From the NCBI GenBank assembly GCA_020427395.1, contig JAGQON010000004.1:62001-126000 (forward strand): a DNA stretch of 64,000 nt, read 5' to 3'. A model generated the notes under the pieces. It was given only the letters and a program-made list of their open reading frames with translations. It searched no databases and had not been told where the DNA came from. This stretch comes from Phycisphaerales bacterium (GTDB lineage: Bacteria; Planctomycetota; Phycisphaerae; Phycisphaerales; UBA1924). Made by a program: the position numbers and the translations under genes. Below are positions 34,098 to 42,495 of the stretch, piece after piece (position 1 is the first letter of the stretch; each line of letters starts with the position of its first letter).

Positions 34098-35867
34098 TCA
34101 GTTGCCCGCTTCGATCAGGCGTGTGAGCGTGGGCGTGTCGGTGAGCGCGCCGTTGGATCTGGCGAGCTCGGGTGCGGTGTTGCCGTCCTCGTCTTCGAGC
34201 GTTGCGTTGGCACCGGCATCGAGCAGGGCATCGATGACGCGCGGGTTGGTGTTGTAGAAGCTCGCGTACATCAGGGCGGTGATGCCCAGCTCCGTTTGGG
34301 TGTTGATGTCGGCACCGGCGCTGATGAGGGCTTGGATGGTTTGGTTGTAGGGGTTGAACTCCGCGGCCGACATGAGCGGTGTCTGGTCTCGCCCGTTGCG
34401 TGCGTGCAGGTCCGCACCGTTCTCGATGAGGATGGTGATGAGCTGCGGGTTGTTGGTGTTGGACGCGGCGTAGTGGAGCGGGGTGTAGCCGTCGATATCG
34501 CGCGTGTTGATCTCGGCGCCGGCGTCGATCATGCTCTGGATGAGGACAGGATTGGTTTGGTTCGCCAGCGCGTACATGAGCGGGGTTGAGCCGTTGTGGT
34601 CGGGTGCGTTGATGTCCGCGCCGGCTTCGAGCAGTGCGGGGATGGCGTTGGCGTTCTGAATGCTGGCATAGATCAGCGGCGTGCCGCCGATGTCGCTGGT
34701 CCACGCCATATTCGCGCCGGCGTTTGCGAGAGCGGTGATGACCCGCGGGTCGTCGTTGAACCGCGCGGCCAGTGCTAGCAGGGGGGTGCCCTCGTCGTCG
34801 GTCGTGTTCGGGTCGCCGCCGGTCTTGAGGAAGTGCTCGATGGTCTTGGCCTCTCCCTCTTCGATGTTTATTAGCAGTTGAGTGTTCGCGCTCTCGTAGT
34901 AGGAGCGGATTTCCTTGAGCACCTCGTCGGCGGTGGGGAGTGTTGTCGCGCCCTCGGCGATGCGCTTGGCGAGCATGTTCTTGGCGGGGCGGAGGACGCT
35001 GAAGTGGTCCTGGAATGGAACAAGCGCAGCGCGGAAGGGGATGCCCTCGTCCTCGGCGATGCGCTGCATGCGCTTGGCATCGCCCACATAGAACGAATCG
35101 CCGCCTTCGATGTAGAGCACGGGGACCTTGATGTAGCTGGTAAAGACAATGGGCGAGCGGAGGCGGACTTCCTTCTTGTCGTGGAGGTTGTAGGGCTCGT
35201 TGCCATAGCCGTAGCCGTCCGATGCGACGGACTTCATGTCGGGTGCGCCGCCGAAGCAGACGACACCTGCGGGGATGTCGCTGCGCATCGAGGCGAGGAG
35301 CACATCGGTGCCGCCGGTGCTGTGGCCCATCAGGAAGATGCGCTCGGGGTCGACATCGGGGCGCGCAGCGACATGCTCGAGCGCGGCGGCGAGGTCGTCG
35401 ATCTCGCCGTAGAAGCACTCGAAGTTGCCGGGGTTCTCGTGCTCGCCGCGCATGGTGGGGAGGAAGACGACGATGCCCTTGTCGAGGAAGCTGGCGATGC
35501 TCTGGTCGTTGCGGATCTCGCCGTAGGTGTCGATGCCCTCCCAGAGCCCACCGAAGCCGCCGGTGTCCCAGACGACGGCCGGTTTCCTGACGCCGGATTC
35601 ATCGATGCGTGAGGCGATCGCGCCCATCTCGCCCAGCGGGCCGGTGTAGGTGGTGTGGACGAGGTCGGGGTGTGAGAGCTCGGGCAGTGGGCCGCTGTCG
35701 AAGGTGCGCTCTTTGATGAGGTTCGTCTGGTGCGCGGCCCGCGCATCCTCGAAGGATATGTCGGAGCTGATGTCGGCCAGCGCGGTGTTGACGAGCAGGA
35801 TGAATGTGCCGACCGCGGCGCCGCCGACGAGCAGCAGGGCGGCGGGGATGAGGAGGATCTTCTTCAT
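34098..35867 (-). CDS. Exported alpha/beta hydrolase fused to ankyrin repeats
   Basis: A 589-residue protein. An N-terminal signal/anchor (I-L-L-I-P-A-A-L-L-L-V-G-G-A-A-V-G-T-F) is followed by an alpha/beta-hydrolase domain of about 300 residues with nucleophile elbow M-G-H-S-T-G-G-T at about 166, D-T-G-G-F-G-G as oxyanion region, and a C-terminal F-Q-D-H-F holding a likely catalytic His. From about residue 340 to the end there are seven ankyrin repeats (A-L-L-E-A-G-A-D-I-N-A-P-D, S-T-P-L-M-Y-A-L-A-N type, about 35 residues each). The substrate and the ankyrin partner are unknown. Confidence 0.8.
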   Translation of the reverse strand: MKKILLIPAALLLVGGAAVGTFILLVNTALADISSDISFEDARAAHQTNLIKERTFDSGPLPELSHPDLVHTTYTGPLGEMGAIASRIDESGVRKPAVVWDTGGFGGLWEGIDTYGEIRNDQSIASFLDKGIVVFLPTMRGEHENPGNFECFYGEIDDLAAALEHVAARPDVDPERIFLMGHSTGGTDVLLASMRSDIPAGVVCFGGAPDMKSVASDGYGYGNEPYNLHDKKEVRLRSPIVFTSYIKVPVLYIEGGDSFYVGDAKRMQRIAEDEGIPFRAALVPFQDHFSVLRPAKNMLAKRIAEGATTLPTADEVLKEIRSYYESANTQLLINIEEGEAKTIEHFLKTGGDPNTTDDEGTPLLALAARFNDDPRVITALANAGANMAWTSDIGGTPLIYASIQNANAIPALLEAGADINAPDHNGSTPLMYALANQTNPVLIQSMIDAGAEINTRDIDGYTPLHYAASNTNNPQLITILIENGADLHARNGRDQTPLMSAAEFNPYNQTIQALISAGADINTQTELGITALMYASFYNTNPRVIDALLDAGANATLEDEDGNTAPELARSNGALTDTPTLTRLIEAGN

Positions 35868-35905
35868 GATGCCGGGATTGTATTGGGCGGGGGTGGGGAA
35901 GGATG

Positions 35906-36379
35906 TCAGTCGGAGTGGAGTTCGTACCAGAAGCTGTTGGTCCGGGGGTCGTATGTTACGAACCCATACTGCGAAGCGAGATGATCCGAGAAATCAAAGA
36001 CCTGCGCAGAGTCTTCGTTCAGGATCGGCTGCGTTCCGAGTTTCAGGAGTCGATCCAGCTCAGATTGAGTGTCCTCAGGGCTCAGCGTAAAACCGAGGTC
36101 GAGTGATGGGCGGCCTTGCAGTATGGAGTGCGGGAACGCGTCAAACTCAATCTCGGTTGCACTCGGTGGAATGTGTGGTGGCAGTATTCCATTCGCCCAT
36201 GGGTAGATGCCACGGAAGCGGGTGCGCATCTCGGGATAGTCGGCGATGTCAGTTGTCCCGGGACCAGGGTTGAATGTGCGGTAGACGCCGTAGGAGCAGT
36301 ACGAGAGGAAGAGCACGGACACGATCGCGAAGATGAGAGCGGCTTGCTTCGAACTGATTTGGGGGATGAGTTTGGGCAT
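35906..36379 (-). CDS. Small membrane-anchored protein, paralogue of the next gene
   Basis: A 157-residue protein with one N-terminal membrane segment (A-A-L-I-F-A-I-V-S-V-L-F-L-S-Y-C). The outer domain has D-I-A-D-Y-P-E-M, F-R-G-I-Y-P-W, P-P-H-I-P-P-S-A-T-E-I-E-F and L-Q-G-R-P-S-L-D-L-G-F-T-L. These blocks recur in the same order in the upstream gene, so the two are tandem duplicates. Start and upstream stop overlap (TGATG). Function unknown. Confidence 0.6.
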   Translation of the reverse strand: MPKLIPQISSKQAALIFAIVSVLFLSYCSYGVYRTFNPGPGTTDIADYPEMRTRFRGIYPWANGILPPHIPPSATEIEFDAFPHSILQGRPSLDLGFTLSPEDTQSELDRLLKLGTQPILNEDSAQVFDFSDHLASQYGFVTYDPRTNSFWYELHSD

Positions 36380-36921
36380 CAGTCTGAGTTGAACTCGTAA
36401 TAGAACTCGCCGGTTTCAGGGTTGTGGATGACATATGCCAGGAGACCGTTTCGAGAGTGCGATTTCTGTGGTCTGAGATAGCCCAAGACCACAAGATTGT
36501 CATTCGGGTTCAACTCTTCGATGGGGTCTTTGAAAAACCAGCCGAGATGTCTTGTTCCTGTCGGCTCGTGTGATTGGAGTCGGTCAAGCTCACGGATGGC
36601 GTCTTCATTCGGGAGCGTGTATCGCAACTCAAGAGATGGGTATGCCTGTCCGCCCCGAGCGGTCATGCAACTGAACTCAACATTGTGAGCAGACTCTGGT
36701 ATTAAGTTTGGAAAGAATCGAGTATCGAGGGGAAAGTGGATCTGGATCTCAGCCCTCGCCGCAGGGTAGTCGGCGGGATCGGTGGATGTGATGCCCTGGG
36801 CAAAGGGTGGAAAGATCCGAAGCAGGATCCAGAAACCCACAAAGACCGCCATGCATGGAATCACGATAAGCGCAACTATTGTCAGTTCCGACTTGATTCG
36901 TTTTGGTTCGCCGTCGTTCAT
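36379..36921 (-). CDS. Small membrane-anchored protein, tandem paralogue
   Basis: A 180-residue protein with an N-terminal anchor (I-V-A-L-I-V-I-P-C-M-A-V-F-V-G-F-W-I-L-L) and the blocks D-P-A-D-Y-P-A-A, I-H-F-P-L-D, P-N-L-I-P-E-S-A-H-N-V-E-F, A-Y-P-S-L-E-L-R-Y-T-L shared with the 35906-36379 product. Its start overlaps the stop of the preceding gene by four bases. Composition is lower in GC than neighbouring housekeeping genes. Function unknown. Confidence 0.6.
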   Translation of the reverse strand: MNDGEPKRIKSELTIVALIVIPCMAVFVGFWILLRIFPPFAQGITSTDPADYPAARAEIQIHFPLDTRFFPNLIPESAHNVEFSCMTARGGQAYPSLELRYTLPNEDAIRELDRLQSHEPTGTRHLGWFFKDPIEELNPNDNLVVLGYLRPQKSHSRNGLLAYVIHNPETGEFYYEFNSD

Positions 36922-37541
36922 CGGTGGTTGAACCCGTCCGGAGTGGCATAGCCGATCAAATACAGGTCGCCCGAGTCATGGCCGACGGCGATCGGGTACC
37001 TGTCGTGCGTCTGGAAACTCAGGATCTCGGCAAATACCGGTGCGAGTTCGATTGCGAGGCAGGCGGTAAAGGCTTGAGAGATTGTGAATGTCAGCTGGTT
37101 GCCGAGGTCGTTGCAGGTCTTGGCAAAGTTGACATATGTAGAGCACACGGGGTAGCGTAGGTTTGAGCCGTAGGTCCATGAACACTCGCACGCCCATTCT
37201 CCGCCGTCGTCGGGATCAAATGATGGAGAGCCGTCCAGATAGAACTGGACATACTCGACGGGTGAGCCCTCGTTGGGAATGAAGTCTGCGAGGCCAAAGT
37301 AGAGTGCCTGCATGTCGTTTGGAGGCGGGTCGATGCGAACGAGGTCGCGCAGCCATTCCCGTAAGTCGTTGTATGTCGATTCATACTCAATGGATCGAAT
37401 GGTGTCTGCGATGTCACCGGGAATCGCGTTGCCGTAGCCTTTGATGATTTCTTCACGCACCTCTGGAAAGCCTGCGCGATTGTTGATGATCGCTTGCATG
37501 ACTTGCGATTGGATATTGAAGTAGTTTACTTCTGCATTCAT
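36918..37541 (-). CDS. Soluble protein of unknown function, first gene of the overlapping trio
   Basis: A 207-residue protein without signal peptide or membrane segment. Features: an N-terminal helical part (S-Q-V-M-Q-A-I-I-N-N-R), a central Y-V-Q-F-Y-L-D-G-S-P-S-F-D-P-D-D-G-G-E-W-A-C-E, and a Cys-containing later half. The alternation of conserved Trp, Cys and acidic residues is reminiscent of immunity-type proteins, but I cannot name a family. The four-base overlap with the next gene implies co-translation with the two paralogues. Confidence 0.55.
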   Translation of the reverse strand: MNAEVNYFNIQSQVMQAIINNRAGFPEVREEIIKGYGNAIPGDIADTIRSIEYESTYNDLREWLRDLVRIDPPPNDMQALYFGLADFIPNEGSPVEYVQFYLDGSPSFDPDDGGEWACECSWTYGSNLRYPVCSTYVNFAKTCNDLGNQLTFTISQAFTACLAIELAPVFAEILSFQTHDRYPIAVGHDSGDLYLIGYATPDGFNHR

Positions 37542-37565
37542 GCGTGCAGTGTAGCAAAGATGCGA

Positions 37566-38396
37566 TTACGAGCCCAACGACTCGACCCACGCCCGTATCG
37601 CTTCGATCTGGTCGGGGTTGAGGGGGTCGGCATCGTCTTCTGGGGGCATGATGTCGGGATCGCCGGTGGGCAGTTCGATGAGGTACACGATTTCGCTTGC
37701 GTCCGCGTCGCCGTGCACGAGGATCTCGAGGGTGGGGTCGAGGACATATTCGATCGCATCGAGTCGGACATCGTTCTCGGCTTTCTCTGCACCGTGGCAT
37801 TCGATGCAGTGGTTGTCGAAGATGGGCTGGATGGTGTCGAGGTAGGTATCGAGCTGGGCCTGGGAGAGGGCGAAGTCTGCGGGGTTGAGCGTGGCGATGG
37901 GGATCGGGTCGGCGGCCGCGGGCTCGCGGTTGAAGATATGGGCGAGCGGGCGGGTGATGAAGCCGGTGCCGTGGGTGAGGTTGCCGCCGAGGTGCCCGGT
38001 ATAGCCGACGACGACGGCGGAGATGCCCAGCAGCGCGAGGTAGATGAGGGCTGGGGTGCGCGAGGTGGCGCGGAGGGCGGCCAGCATCGAGACGCACAGG
38101 GCGAGGACCAGCACGCCGGTGGCGATGCCGAAGATGCGGTGCAGGTCGACCTTGGCTGGCTCATCGAAGCCGAGGATGAGCCCGGAGACGACGGCGTAGG
38201 CCGTGGAAAGCAGGGCGATGGCGACGAGCGTAATCGCGGTGATGCCGGGGCGGAAGGGCTCGGCGGCCCGGCGCTGGATACGCGGCGTGAGCGCACGAGA
38301 CAGCTCGATCAGCGCCGCGACGATGAGCAGCGCGATGGGAAAGTGCAGCACGACGAGGTGCGTGCGCCCGATGAACTCGGTGAGGTGCTCAAGCAT
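37566..38396 (-). CDS. DUF2231 membrane protein fused to planctomycete-type cytochrome c
   Basis: A 276-residue protein. Residues 1-150 contain four membrane segments with the DUF2231 pattern (R-T-H-L-V-V-L-H-F-P-I-A-L-L, conserved His). Residues about 175-276 form a c-type cytochrome domain with the haem motif C-I-E-C-H-G at about residue 198, and a distal Met in I-M-P-P-E-D-D, ending with the helix I-E-A-I-R-A-W-V-E-S. Haem is attached outside the membrane, so it should act in periplasmic electron transfer. It is followed downstream by no gene of the same operon, while the b562-like gene lies upstream. Confidence 0.85.
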   Translation of the reverse strand: MLEHLTEFIGRTHLVVLHFPIALLIVAALIELSRALTPRIQRRAAEPFRPGITAITLVAIALLSTAYAVVSGLILGFDEPAKVDLHRIFGIATGVLVLALCVSMLAALRATSRTPALIYLALLGISAVVVGYTGHLGGNLTHGTGFITRPLAHIFNREPAAADPIPIATLNPADFALSQAQLDTYLDTIQPIFDNHCIECHGAEKAENDVRLDAIEYVLDPTLEILVHGDADASEIVYLIELPTGDPDIMPPEDDADPLNPDQIEAIRAWVESLGS

Positions 38397-38405
38397 GGGC
38401 CGCGC

Positions 38406-38888
38406 TTAGTCGTCGACCTTGAACTCGTCGTGCGCTTCCTTGCGTTCTTCTCGGAGCGAGTTGTAGAGGTTGTTGGCCTCTTCATCGTTGCCCATGAGCA
38501 GCGCGCGCGAGAGCGAGTTGGCGGCGGCGATGGTGGCCGTCATCTTGATGCGCAGGTCGGTGGTGAACTGCTCTTGGTTGTCGGCGTACTTGGCCTTGGA
38601 GGCCTCGGGGATGTGAACATCCTTCGCGTGCTCGACGCACTGGGCCATGAGGATGGTGATCTGGTTGGCGAGGAAGGCGGCGTCGTCGCGGGCGCCGGGG
38701 CGGGTGAGATCGCGCATCAGGCCACGCATGGTCTTGAGGTGATCGTTGGCCTGCTTCATGTTGTCTTCGAATGGCCCGTGCACCCAGGCGTCGGGCTTGA
38801 TGGCGATGCCCTTGGCGAGGGCGATGGAGGGGATGGCGATGGCGCCGGTGGCGAGGAATGCTCTGCGGTTGGTGAGGATGTTGCTCAT
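38406..38888 (-). CDS. Exported four-helix protein, possibly cytochrome b562/c'-like
   Basis: A 160-residue protein with a twin-arginine-like signal (T-N-R-R-A-F-L-A-T-G-A-I-A-I-P-S-I-A-L-A). The rest is predicted as four amphipathic helices with Met and His residues spaced as in cytochrome b562 (H-L-K-T-M-R-G-L-M near the first helix, C-V-E-H-A-K-D-V-H later). There is no C-x-x-C-H motif, so covalent haem is not expected. It is 9 bases upstream of the DUF2231-cytochrome gene in the same operon, which supports a redox role. The family call is tentative. Confidence 0.55.
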   Translation of the reverse strand: MSNILTNRRAFLATGAIAIPSIALAKGIAIKPDAWVHGPFEDNMKQANDHLKTMRGLMRDLTRPGARDDAAFLANQITILMAQCVEHAKDVHIPEASKAKYADNQEQFTTDLRIKMTATIAAANSLSRALLMGNDEEANNLYNSLREERKEAHDEFKVDD

Positions 38889-38998
38889 GGCTGCTGGTTC
38901 CCGATTGGCGCCCGTCGACGCGTGGTGTGATGTTGATCGATCGATGATAGGGAGTTCGAGCGATCGTGCAATGCACGATCAACGCGGTTGTGGGGTGG

Positions 38999-39442
38999 CT
39001 ATTGCGGGTTTGCGGGGTGCTGGGTTGGCTCGGATTGAAGTACACGGGCTTTTCCGCACTCCGGGCAGCGATCAACGCCCTCGTCGAGGTCGCGGAGCCA
39101 GTAGCCGCAGGAGACGCAGACATCGAAGCCGCGTTCCCTGAGCTCGGCGTAGACGCATGGGGCAAAGCGGGTTGCGCGCATGATGAGGTAGAGCACGACG
39201 AGCAGCAGGGCGTAGATGAGCAGGGAGAGGGCGAGGATCGGCCAGGAGTCGTATCCAGTAAGGTACTGGATGATATCTGGGAGGAAGATGAAGATGCCCA
39301 GCGAGATCGCGAGCCCGATCGCGTAGATCACCCAGTTGATTGGGTCCTTGTACCAGCGTGACCAGGCGGCCTTGTGCAGCCGCCAGCGGGCTTTGGTGTC
39401 CAGCGGAATGGCGGGGTCGATGTGTGAGCTGTACCAGCGCAT
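38999..39442 (-). CDS. Membrane protein with C-terminal zinc ribbon
   Basis: A 147-residue protein: two membrane segments (W-V-I-Y-A-I-G-L-A-I-S-L-G-I-F-I-F-L and I-L-A-L-S-L-L-I-Y-A-L-L-L-V-V-L-Y-L) and a C-terminal zinc ribbon C-V-S-C-G-Y-W-L-R-D-L then R-C-P-E-C-G-K. ATG 39442 is used; the longer open frame to 39778 is antisense-like sequence over the DinB gene. The same ribbon type ends or starts several other proteins in the window (48004, 49121, 53574). Confidence 0.65.
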   Translation of the reverse strand: MRWYSSHIDPAIPLDTKARWRLHKAAWSRWYKDPINWVIYAIGLAISLGIFIFLPDIIQYLTGYDSWPILALSLLIYALLLVVLYLIMRATRFAPCVYAELRERGFDVCVSCGYWLRDLDEGVDRCPECGKARVLQSEPTQHPANPQ

Positions 39443-39498
39443 CGTGGATCTCGCGGGAGGTGTTGCGCTGGGTTGTACCGTGGGGCGGCGGGGTGGTT

Positions 39499-39990
39499 TC
39501 ACTCCGCGTAGAGCATCCACTCCATCCCGCTCGACATGGGGAGCTCGGTGAATCCGAGCTGGCGGAGCATGTTGAGGCACTGGGCGCGGTGGTGCATCGC
39601 GTGGGTGGTGACATGGGTGATGATGCTTCCCACGGTGAAGGTGTAGGACTGCCCGTTGCGTTCGCGGTGAATGATGGTGTCGAACGGGCGTTTGAGGGCG
39701 GCGGCTTCGAAGGCGTCGTAGATCTCGTCGTGCATGTCCCGGATCTGCTCGAGCGTGTACGCGTCTTCCACGAGCCAATCGTGTGTGGGTGTTTCATTGA
39801 GGACATTGGTCCAACCGCGGGTGGCGCTGAGGTTGTGCACGAGGTTGTTACGGATGGACCCGCACCCCATGGGGAAGGTTTGTGTGAACTGCTCGTGCGA
39901 GAGCGCGGCGCAGGCGTCGTAGAGCTTGGCGTTGGCCCATCGATCGTGGGCGAAGAGGATCAGGTGGGGCGCTGATGGGGTGGTGGGCAT
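39499..39990 (-). CDS. DinB-family protein
   Basis: A 163-residue four-helix protein of the DinB/YfiT type. It starts with L-I-L-F-A-H-D-R-W-A-N-A-K-L and carries the His ligands in V-H-N-L-S-A-T and H-V-T-T-H-A-M-H-H-R, the metal site of this family. DinB proteins bind zinc, nickel or iron; some are thiol transferases, most are uncharacterised. ATG 39990 is chosen; the ribosome site is weak. Confidence 0.78.
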   Translation of the reverse strand: MPTTPSAPHLILFAHDRWANAKLYDACAALSHEQFTQTFPMGCGSIRNNLVHNLSATRGWTNVLNETPTHDWLVEDAYTLEQIRDMHDEIYDAFEAAALKRPFDTIIHRERNGQSYTFTVGSIITHVTTHAMHHRAQCLNMLRQLGFTELPMSSGMEWMLYAE

Positions 39991-40140
39991 GGGGGGCTCG
40001 TGTGAATCTGGGCAGTTTGGTGGATGAGTTGCATCATACTTCAGTGATGCCTCGCGGGTTCGCGCTTGGTGGGTGATCCGCGCACGGATATCCTTTGGCA
40101 TCGATATCCATTGTTCGTTGTTTCGAAAGGAGCATTTCAC

Positions 40141-40899
40141 ATGCGTAAACAACAGGTACTGATCGGATTGTTGTGGGGGTTGATCGTCCCCGGATCGCTC
40201 GTGTTGGGCGATGTCGTGACCTATTCGGGTGCGTTGACGGCGACCCGGGACCAGTTCAACATCGACTCGGACGGGTTGGCGTTGCTGGAGAACTTTGAAT
40301 CGTTTGGCGGCGGTCAGGCGGTGGGAGATATGCCGGGCAATGCGGCGCAGTTCGCGCCGGAGTACGCGGACGGTTCGCCCGCGCCGTTGCCGATCATCCA
40401 GGCGTTCTCGTTTGCGCCCTCGGGAGCGCGTTGGATGCAGAACTTCGGAAACGGTCGCCCTGGCGGGTCTGCGTGGGTCATCCGCCCCGACAACCCGGGA
40501 GATCTGATTTATGCGTTCGGGCAGGTGAATGCGCAGGGCGATTGGGTCCGGATCGAGGGGTTCGATGCGGACAACAACCTGATCGTCTCTGTCGATGCCC
40601 AGCCGATCCTCTGCTTCGCGGGGTTCATCGTGCGTGAGGGCGTGAGCAAGGTCGTGGTCACCCCGCTCGGAAACGGCGACTTCCTCAACGGAATGGACGA
40701 TGTGCAGGTCTCGACGCAGGAGATCAACCTGTGCGATGTGGACTTGAACTGCGACGGGGACCTGAACTTCTTTGATGTGAGCGAGTTCATCTCGGCGTAC
40801 AACGCGATGGACCCGCGAGCGGACTTCACGGGCGATGGGGAGTTCAACTTCTTTGATGTTTCGGCGTACATCGCGCAGTACAACGCGGGCTGTCCCTGA
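40141..40899 (+). CDS. Secreted protein with -GCP dockerin-like tail
   Basis: A 252-residue secreted protein. Signal peptide V-L-I-G-L-L-W-G-L-I-V-P-G-S-L-V-L-G, a beta-rich domain of about 170 residues without a recognised family, then a tail with two calcium loops, D-L-N-C-D-G-D-L-N-F-F-D-V-S and D-F-T-G-D-G-E-F-N-F-F-D-V-S, ending Y-N-A-G-C-P. Tails of this type are known in planctomycetes as GC-type dockerin domains. Good ribosome site (GAAAGGAGC). A terminator follows. Confidence 0.75.
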   Translation: MRKQQVLIGLLWGLIVPGSLVLGDVVTYSGALTATRDQFNIDSDGLALLENFESFGGGQAVGDMPGNAAQFAPEYADGSPAPLPIIQAFSFAPSGARWMQNFGNGRPGGSAWVIRPDNPGDLIYAFGQVNAQGDWVRIEGFDADNNLIVSVDAQPILCFAGFIVREGVSKVVVTPLGNGDFLNGMDDVQVSTQEINLCDVDLNCDGDLNFFDVSEFISAYNAMDPRADFTGDGEFNFFDVSAYIAQYNAGCP

Positions 40900-40933
40900 G
40901 AGGTATAACTGATATCAAGTCTCAATCTCATGT

Positions 40934-40961
40934 ATGCCCGGGTTTGGCCCGGGCATTTTTC
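40934..40961 (+). terminator. Intrinsic terminator
   Basis: ATGCCCGGG / CCCGGGCAT with a five-base loop followed by TTTTTC, 35 bases after the stop codon. Confidence 0.85.
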
Positions 40962-41149
40962 TGCGCGGCCAGAACTGGCCATGTGGCCAGTTTTGTCCTT
41001 CAGAACATTGTTCTAGAGCGTTCAGATGGACTTCAGGGTCAATTCAATACATTGGCATCCGATTTGTTGACTATGATTCGGTACCGCTTTGTGTTGGCGA
41101 GTGGTTCATCACGAACTGAAGAATGCAGGACTACATTAAGAGGACAATC

Positions 41150-42427
41150 ATGGGCATCAACACGAGCATCTCGACACTCATCGGCACACTCCTGATCGGC
41201 GCTGGGGCTGCGCATGCGGCGATCACGGATCTCGATCGGAGTGATTTCCCAGCCGGTAACGGGCCGAGTGCGATCGCGCACGGCGACTTCAATCAGGACG
41301 GTGTGACGGACTTGGCGATCGCGGATGGGCTCGGCAACGCGGTCGCGGTGCTCTTGGGCAACGGCGACGGCGGGTTCATGCCGGCGGTCTACTACCACGC
41401 GCCCGCTGGCAACACTGATGTCAGCGCGATTGTGGCGGGCGACTTTGATGGTGATGGGATTGACGATCTGGCAGCCACGATCGGGTACGCAGGGCTCAAC
41501 CAGAGCCGGGTGATGATCCTGACCGCGGTGGGGGACGGTACCTTTGTCAGCAAGGACTTCCTCACCGGCTACGGTCCGATCTGGATCGACACCGGAGATC
41601 TCGACGGCGATGGTGATCTGGATCTGGTGACGGCGAACTACAGCTCTCGTTCGTTCACACGCCTCTATAACGACGGCGAGGGCAACTTCGACAACTACGC
41701 GCAGCAGATCACGCTCCGCTATCCCAAGCGTGTCGCCCTGGAGGATGTTGATCAGGACGGGGATCTGGATATCACCATCAGCTCGAACTACGGCGTCATG
41801 GTGTACAAGGTCGATGCGTCGGGCATGATCGTGGCCAGCCGCCAGTATCTTGCCGGCACACGCCCCAAGGGCATCGCGTTCGGCGATATCGACAGCGACT
41901 CATTCACCGACATGCTGATCACCGATCTGGTGACGGCTCGCGTGTTCGTGTTCCCCGGCGACGGGCTCGGCGACTTCGCGGCCTCGACTGTTGTCAGTGT
42001 TGGCAGCGGGCCCAGCGACATCGCCCTCGACGATATCGATGGTGACGGCGACCTGGACATGCTGATCACTGCTCAGAGTGACAACACCATCCAGTCGCTG
42101 CTCAACGACTCGAAGGGTGGCTTCGGTTCGCCGCTTTCGCGATCAACCGGAACGACACCGCTCGCCATGATCGTGTGTGATGTCAACAACGATGGCGTGA
42201 ACGACATCACAACCGCCAACTACGACGCGGACACCATCTCGTTCTTCGCCAGCGCGGCGTGCATCGCGGACTTCACCGGTGATGGTGTGCTGGACTTCTT
42301 CGATGTCAGCGCGTTCATCGCCGCCTTCAATGCCCAGAGCCCCGACGCGGATCTGAATGGCGATGGCAGCTTTGATTTCTTTGATGTCTCGTCCTTCATC
42401 GGGCTCTTCTCCGCGGGTTGCCCGTAA
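41150..42427 (+). CDS. Secreted FG-GAP-repeat protein with -GCP dockerin-like tail
   Basis: A 425-residue protein. ATG 41150 is preceded by AAGAGGA. After a signal peptide (L-I-G-T-L-L-I-G-A-G-A-A-H-A) there are about six FG-GAP/VCBS-type repeats with calcium-like loops (D-F-N-Q-D-G-V-T-D-L-A, D-F-D-G-D-G-I-D-D-L-A, D-L-D-G-D-G-D-L-D-L-V, D-V-D-Q-D-G-D-L-D-I), building a beta-propeller as in integrin alpha chains. The tail repeats F-T-G-D-G-V-L-D-F-F-D-V-S and ends F-S-A-G-C-P. It is likely a surface binding protein. Confidence 0.8.
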   Translation: MGINTSISTLIGTLLIGAGAAHAAITDLDRSDFPAGNGPSAIAHGDFNQDGVTDLAIADGLGNAVAVLLGNGDGGFMPAVYYHAPAGNTDVSAIVAGDFDGDGIDDLAATIGYAGLNQSRVMILTAVGDGTFVSKDFLTGYGPIWIDTGDLDGDGDLDLVTANYSSRSFTRLYNDGEGNFDNYAQQITLRYPKRVALEDVDQDGDLDITISSNYGVMVYKVDASGMIVASRQYLAGTRPKGIAFGDIDSDSFTDMLITDLVTARVFVFPGDGLGDFAASTVVSVGSGPSDIALDDIDGDGDLDMLITAQSDNTIQSLLNDSKGGFGSPLSRSTGTTPLAMIVCDVNNDGVNDITTANYDADTISFFASAACIADFTGDGVLDFFDVSAFIAAFNAQSPDADLNGDGSFDFFDVSSFIGLFSAGCP

Positions 42428-42450
42428 TCCGAGTCCGGTTCAAGCCAATC

Positions 42451-42495
42451 ACCTCCCGTGGGCCGTGGTACACTGGCACACACGGGAGGTTTTTC
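42451..42495 (+). promoter_or_regulatory. Hairpin that is both a possible terminator and an anti-Shine-Dalgarno element
   Basis: ACCTCCCGTG (42451-42460) pairs perfectly with CACGGGAGGT (42481-42490), followed by TTTTTC and the ATG at 42496. The right arm contains GGGAGG, the ribosome site of the next gene, so the hairpin would hide it while also acting as a terminator for the FG-GAP gene. Confidence 0.65.

Noticed and set aside
38999..39778. Longer 259-codon reading of the zinc-ribbon membrane gene
   Set aside because: The first 112 codons are Arg/His/Pro-rich sequence overlapping the DinB gene in another frame; ATG 39442 gives the sensible protein.
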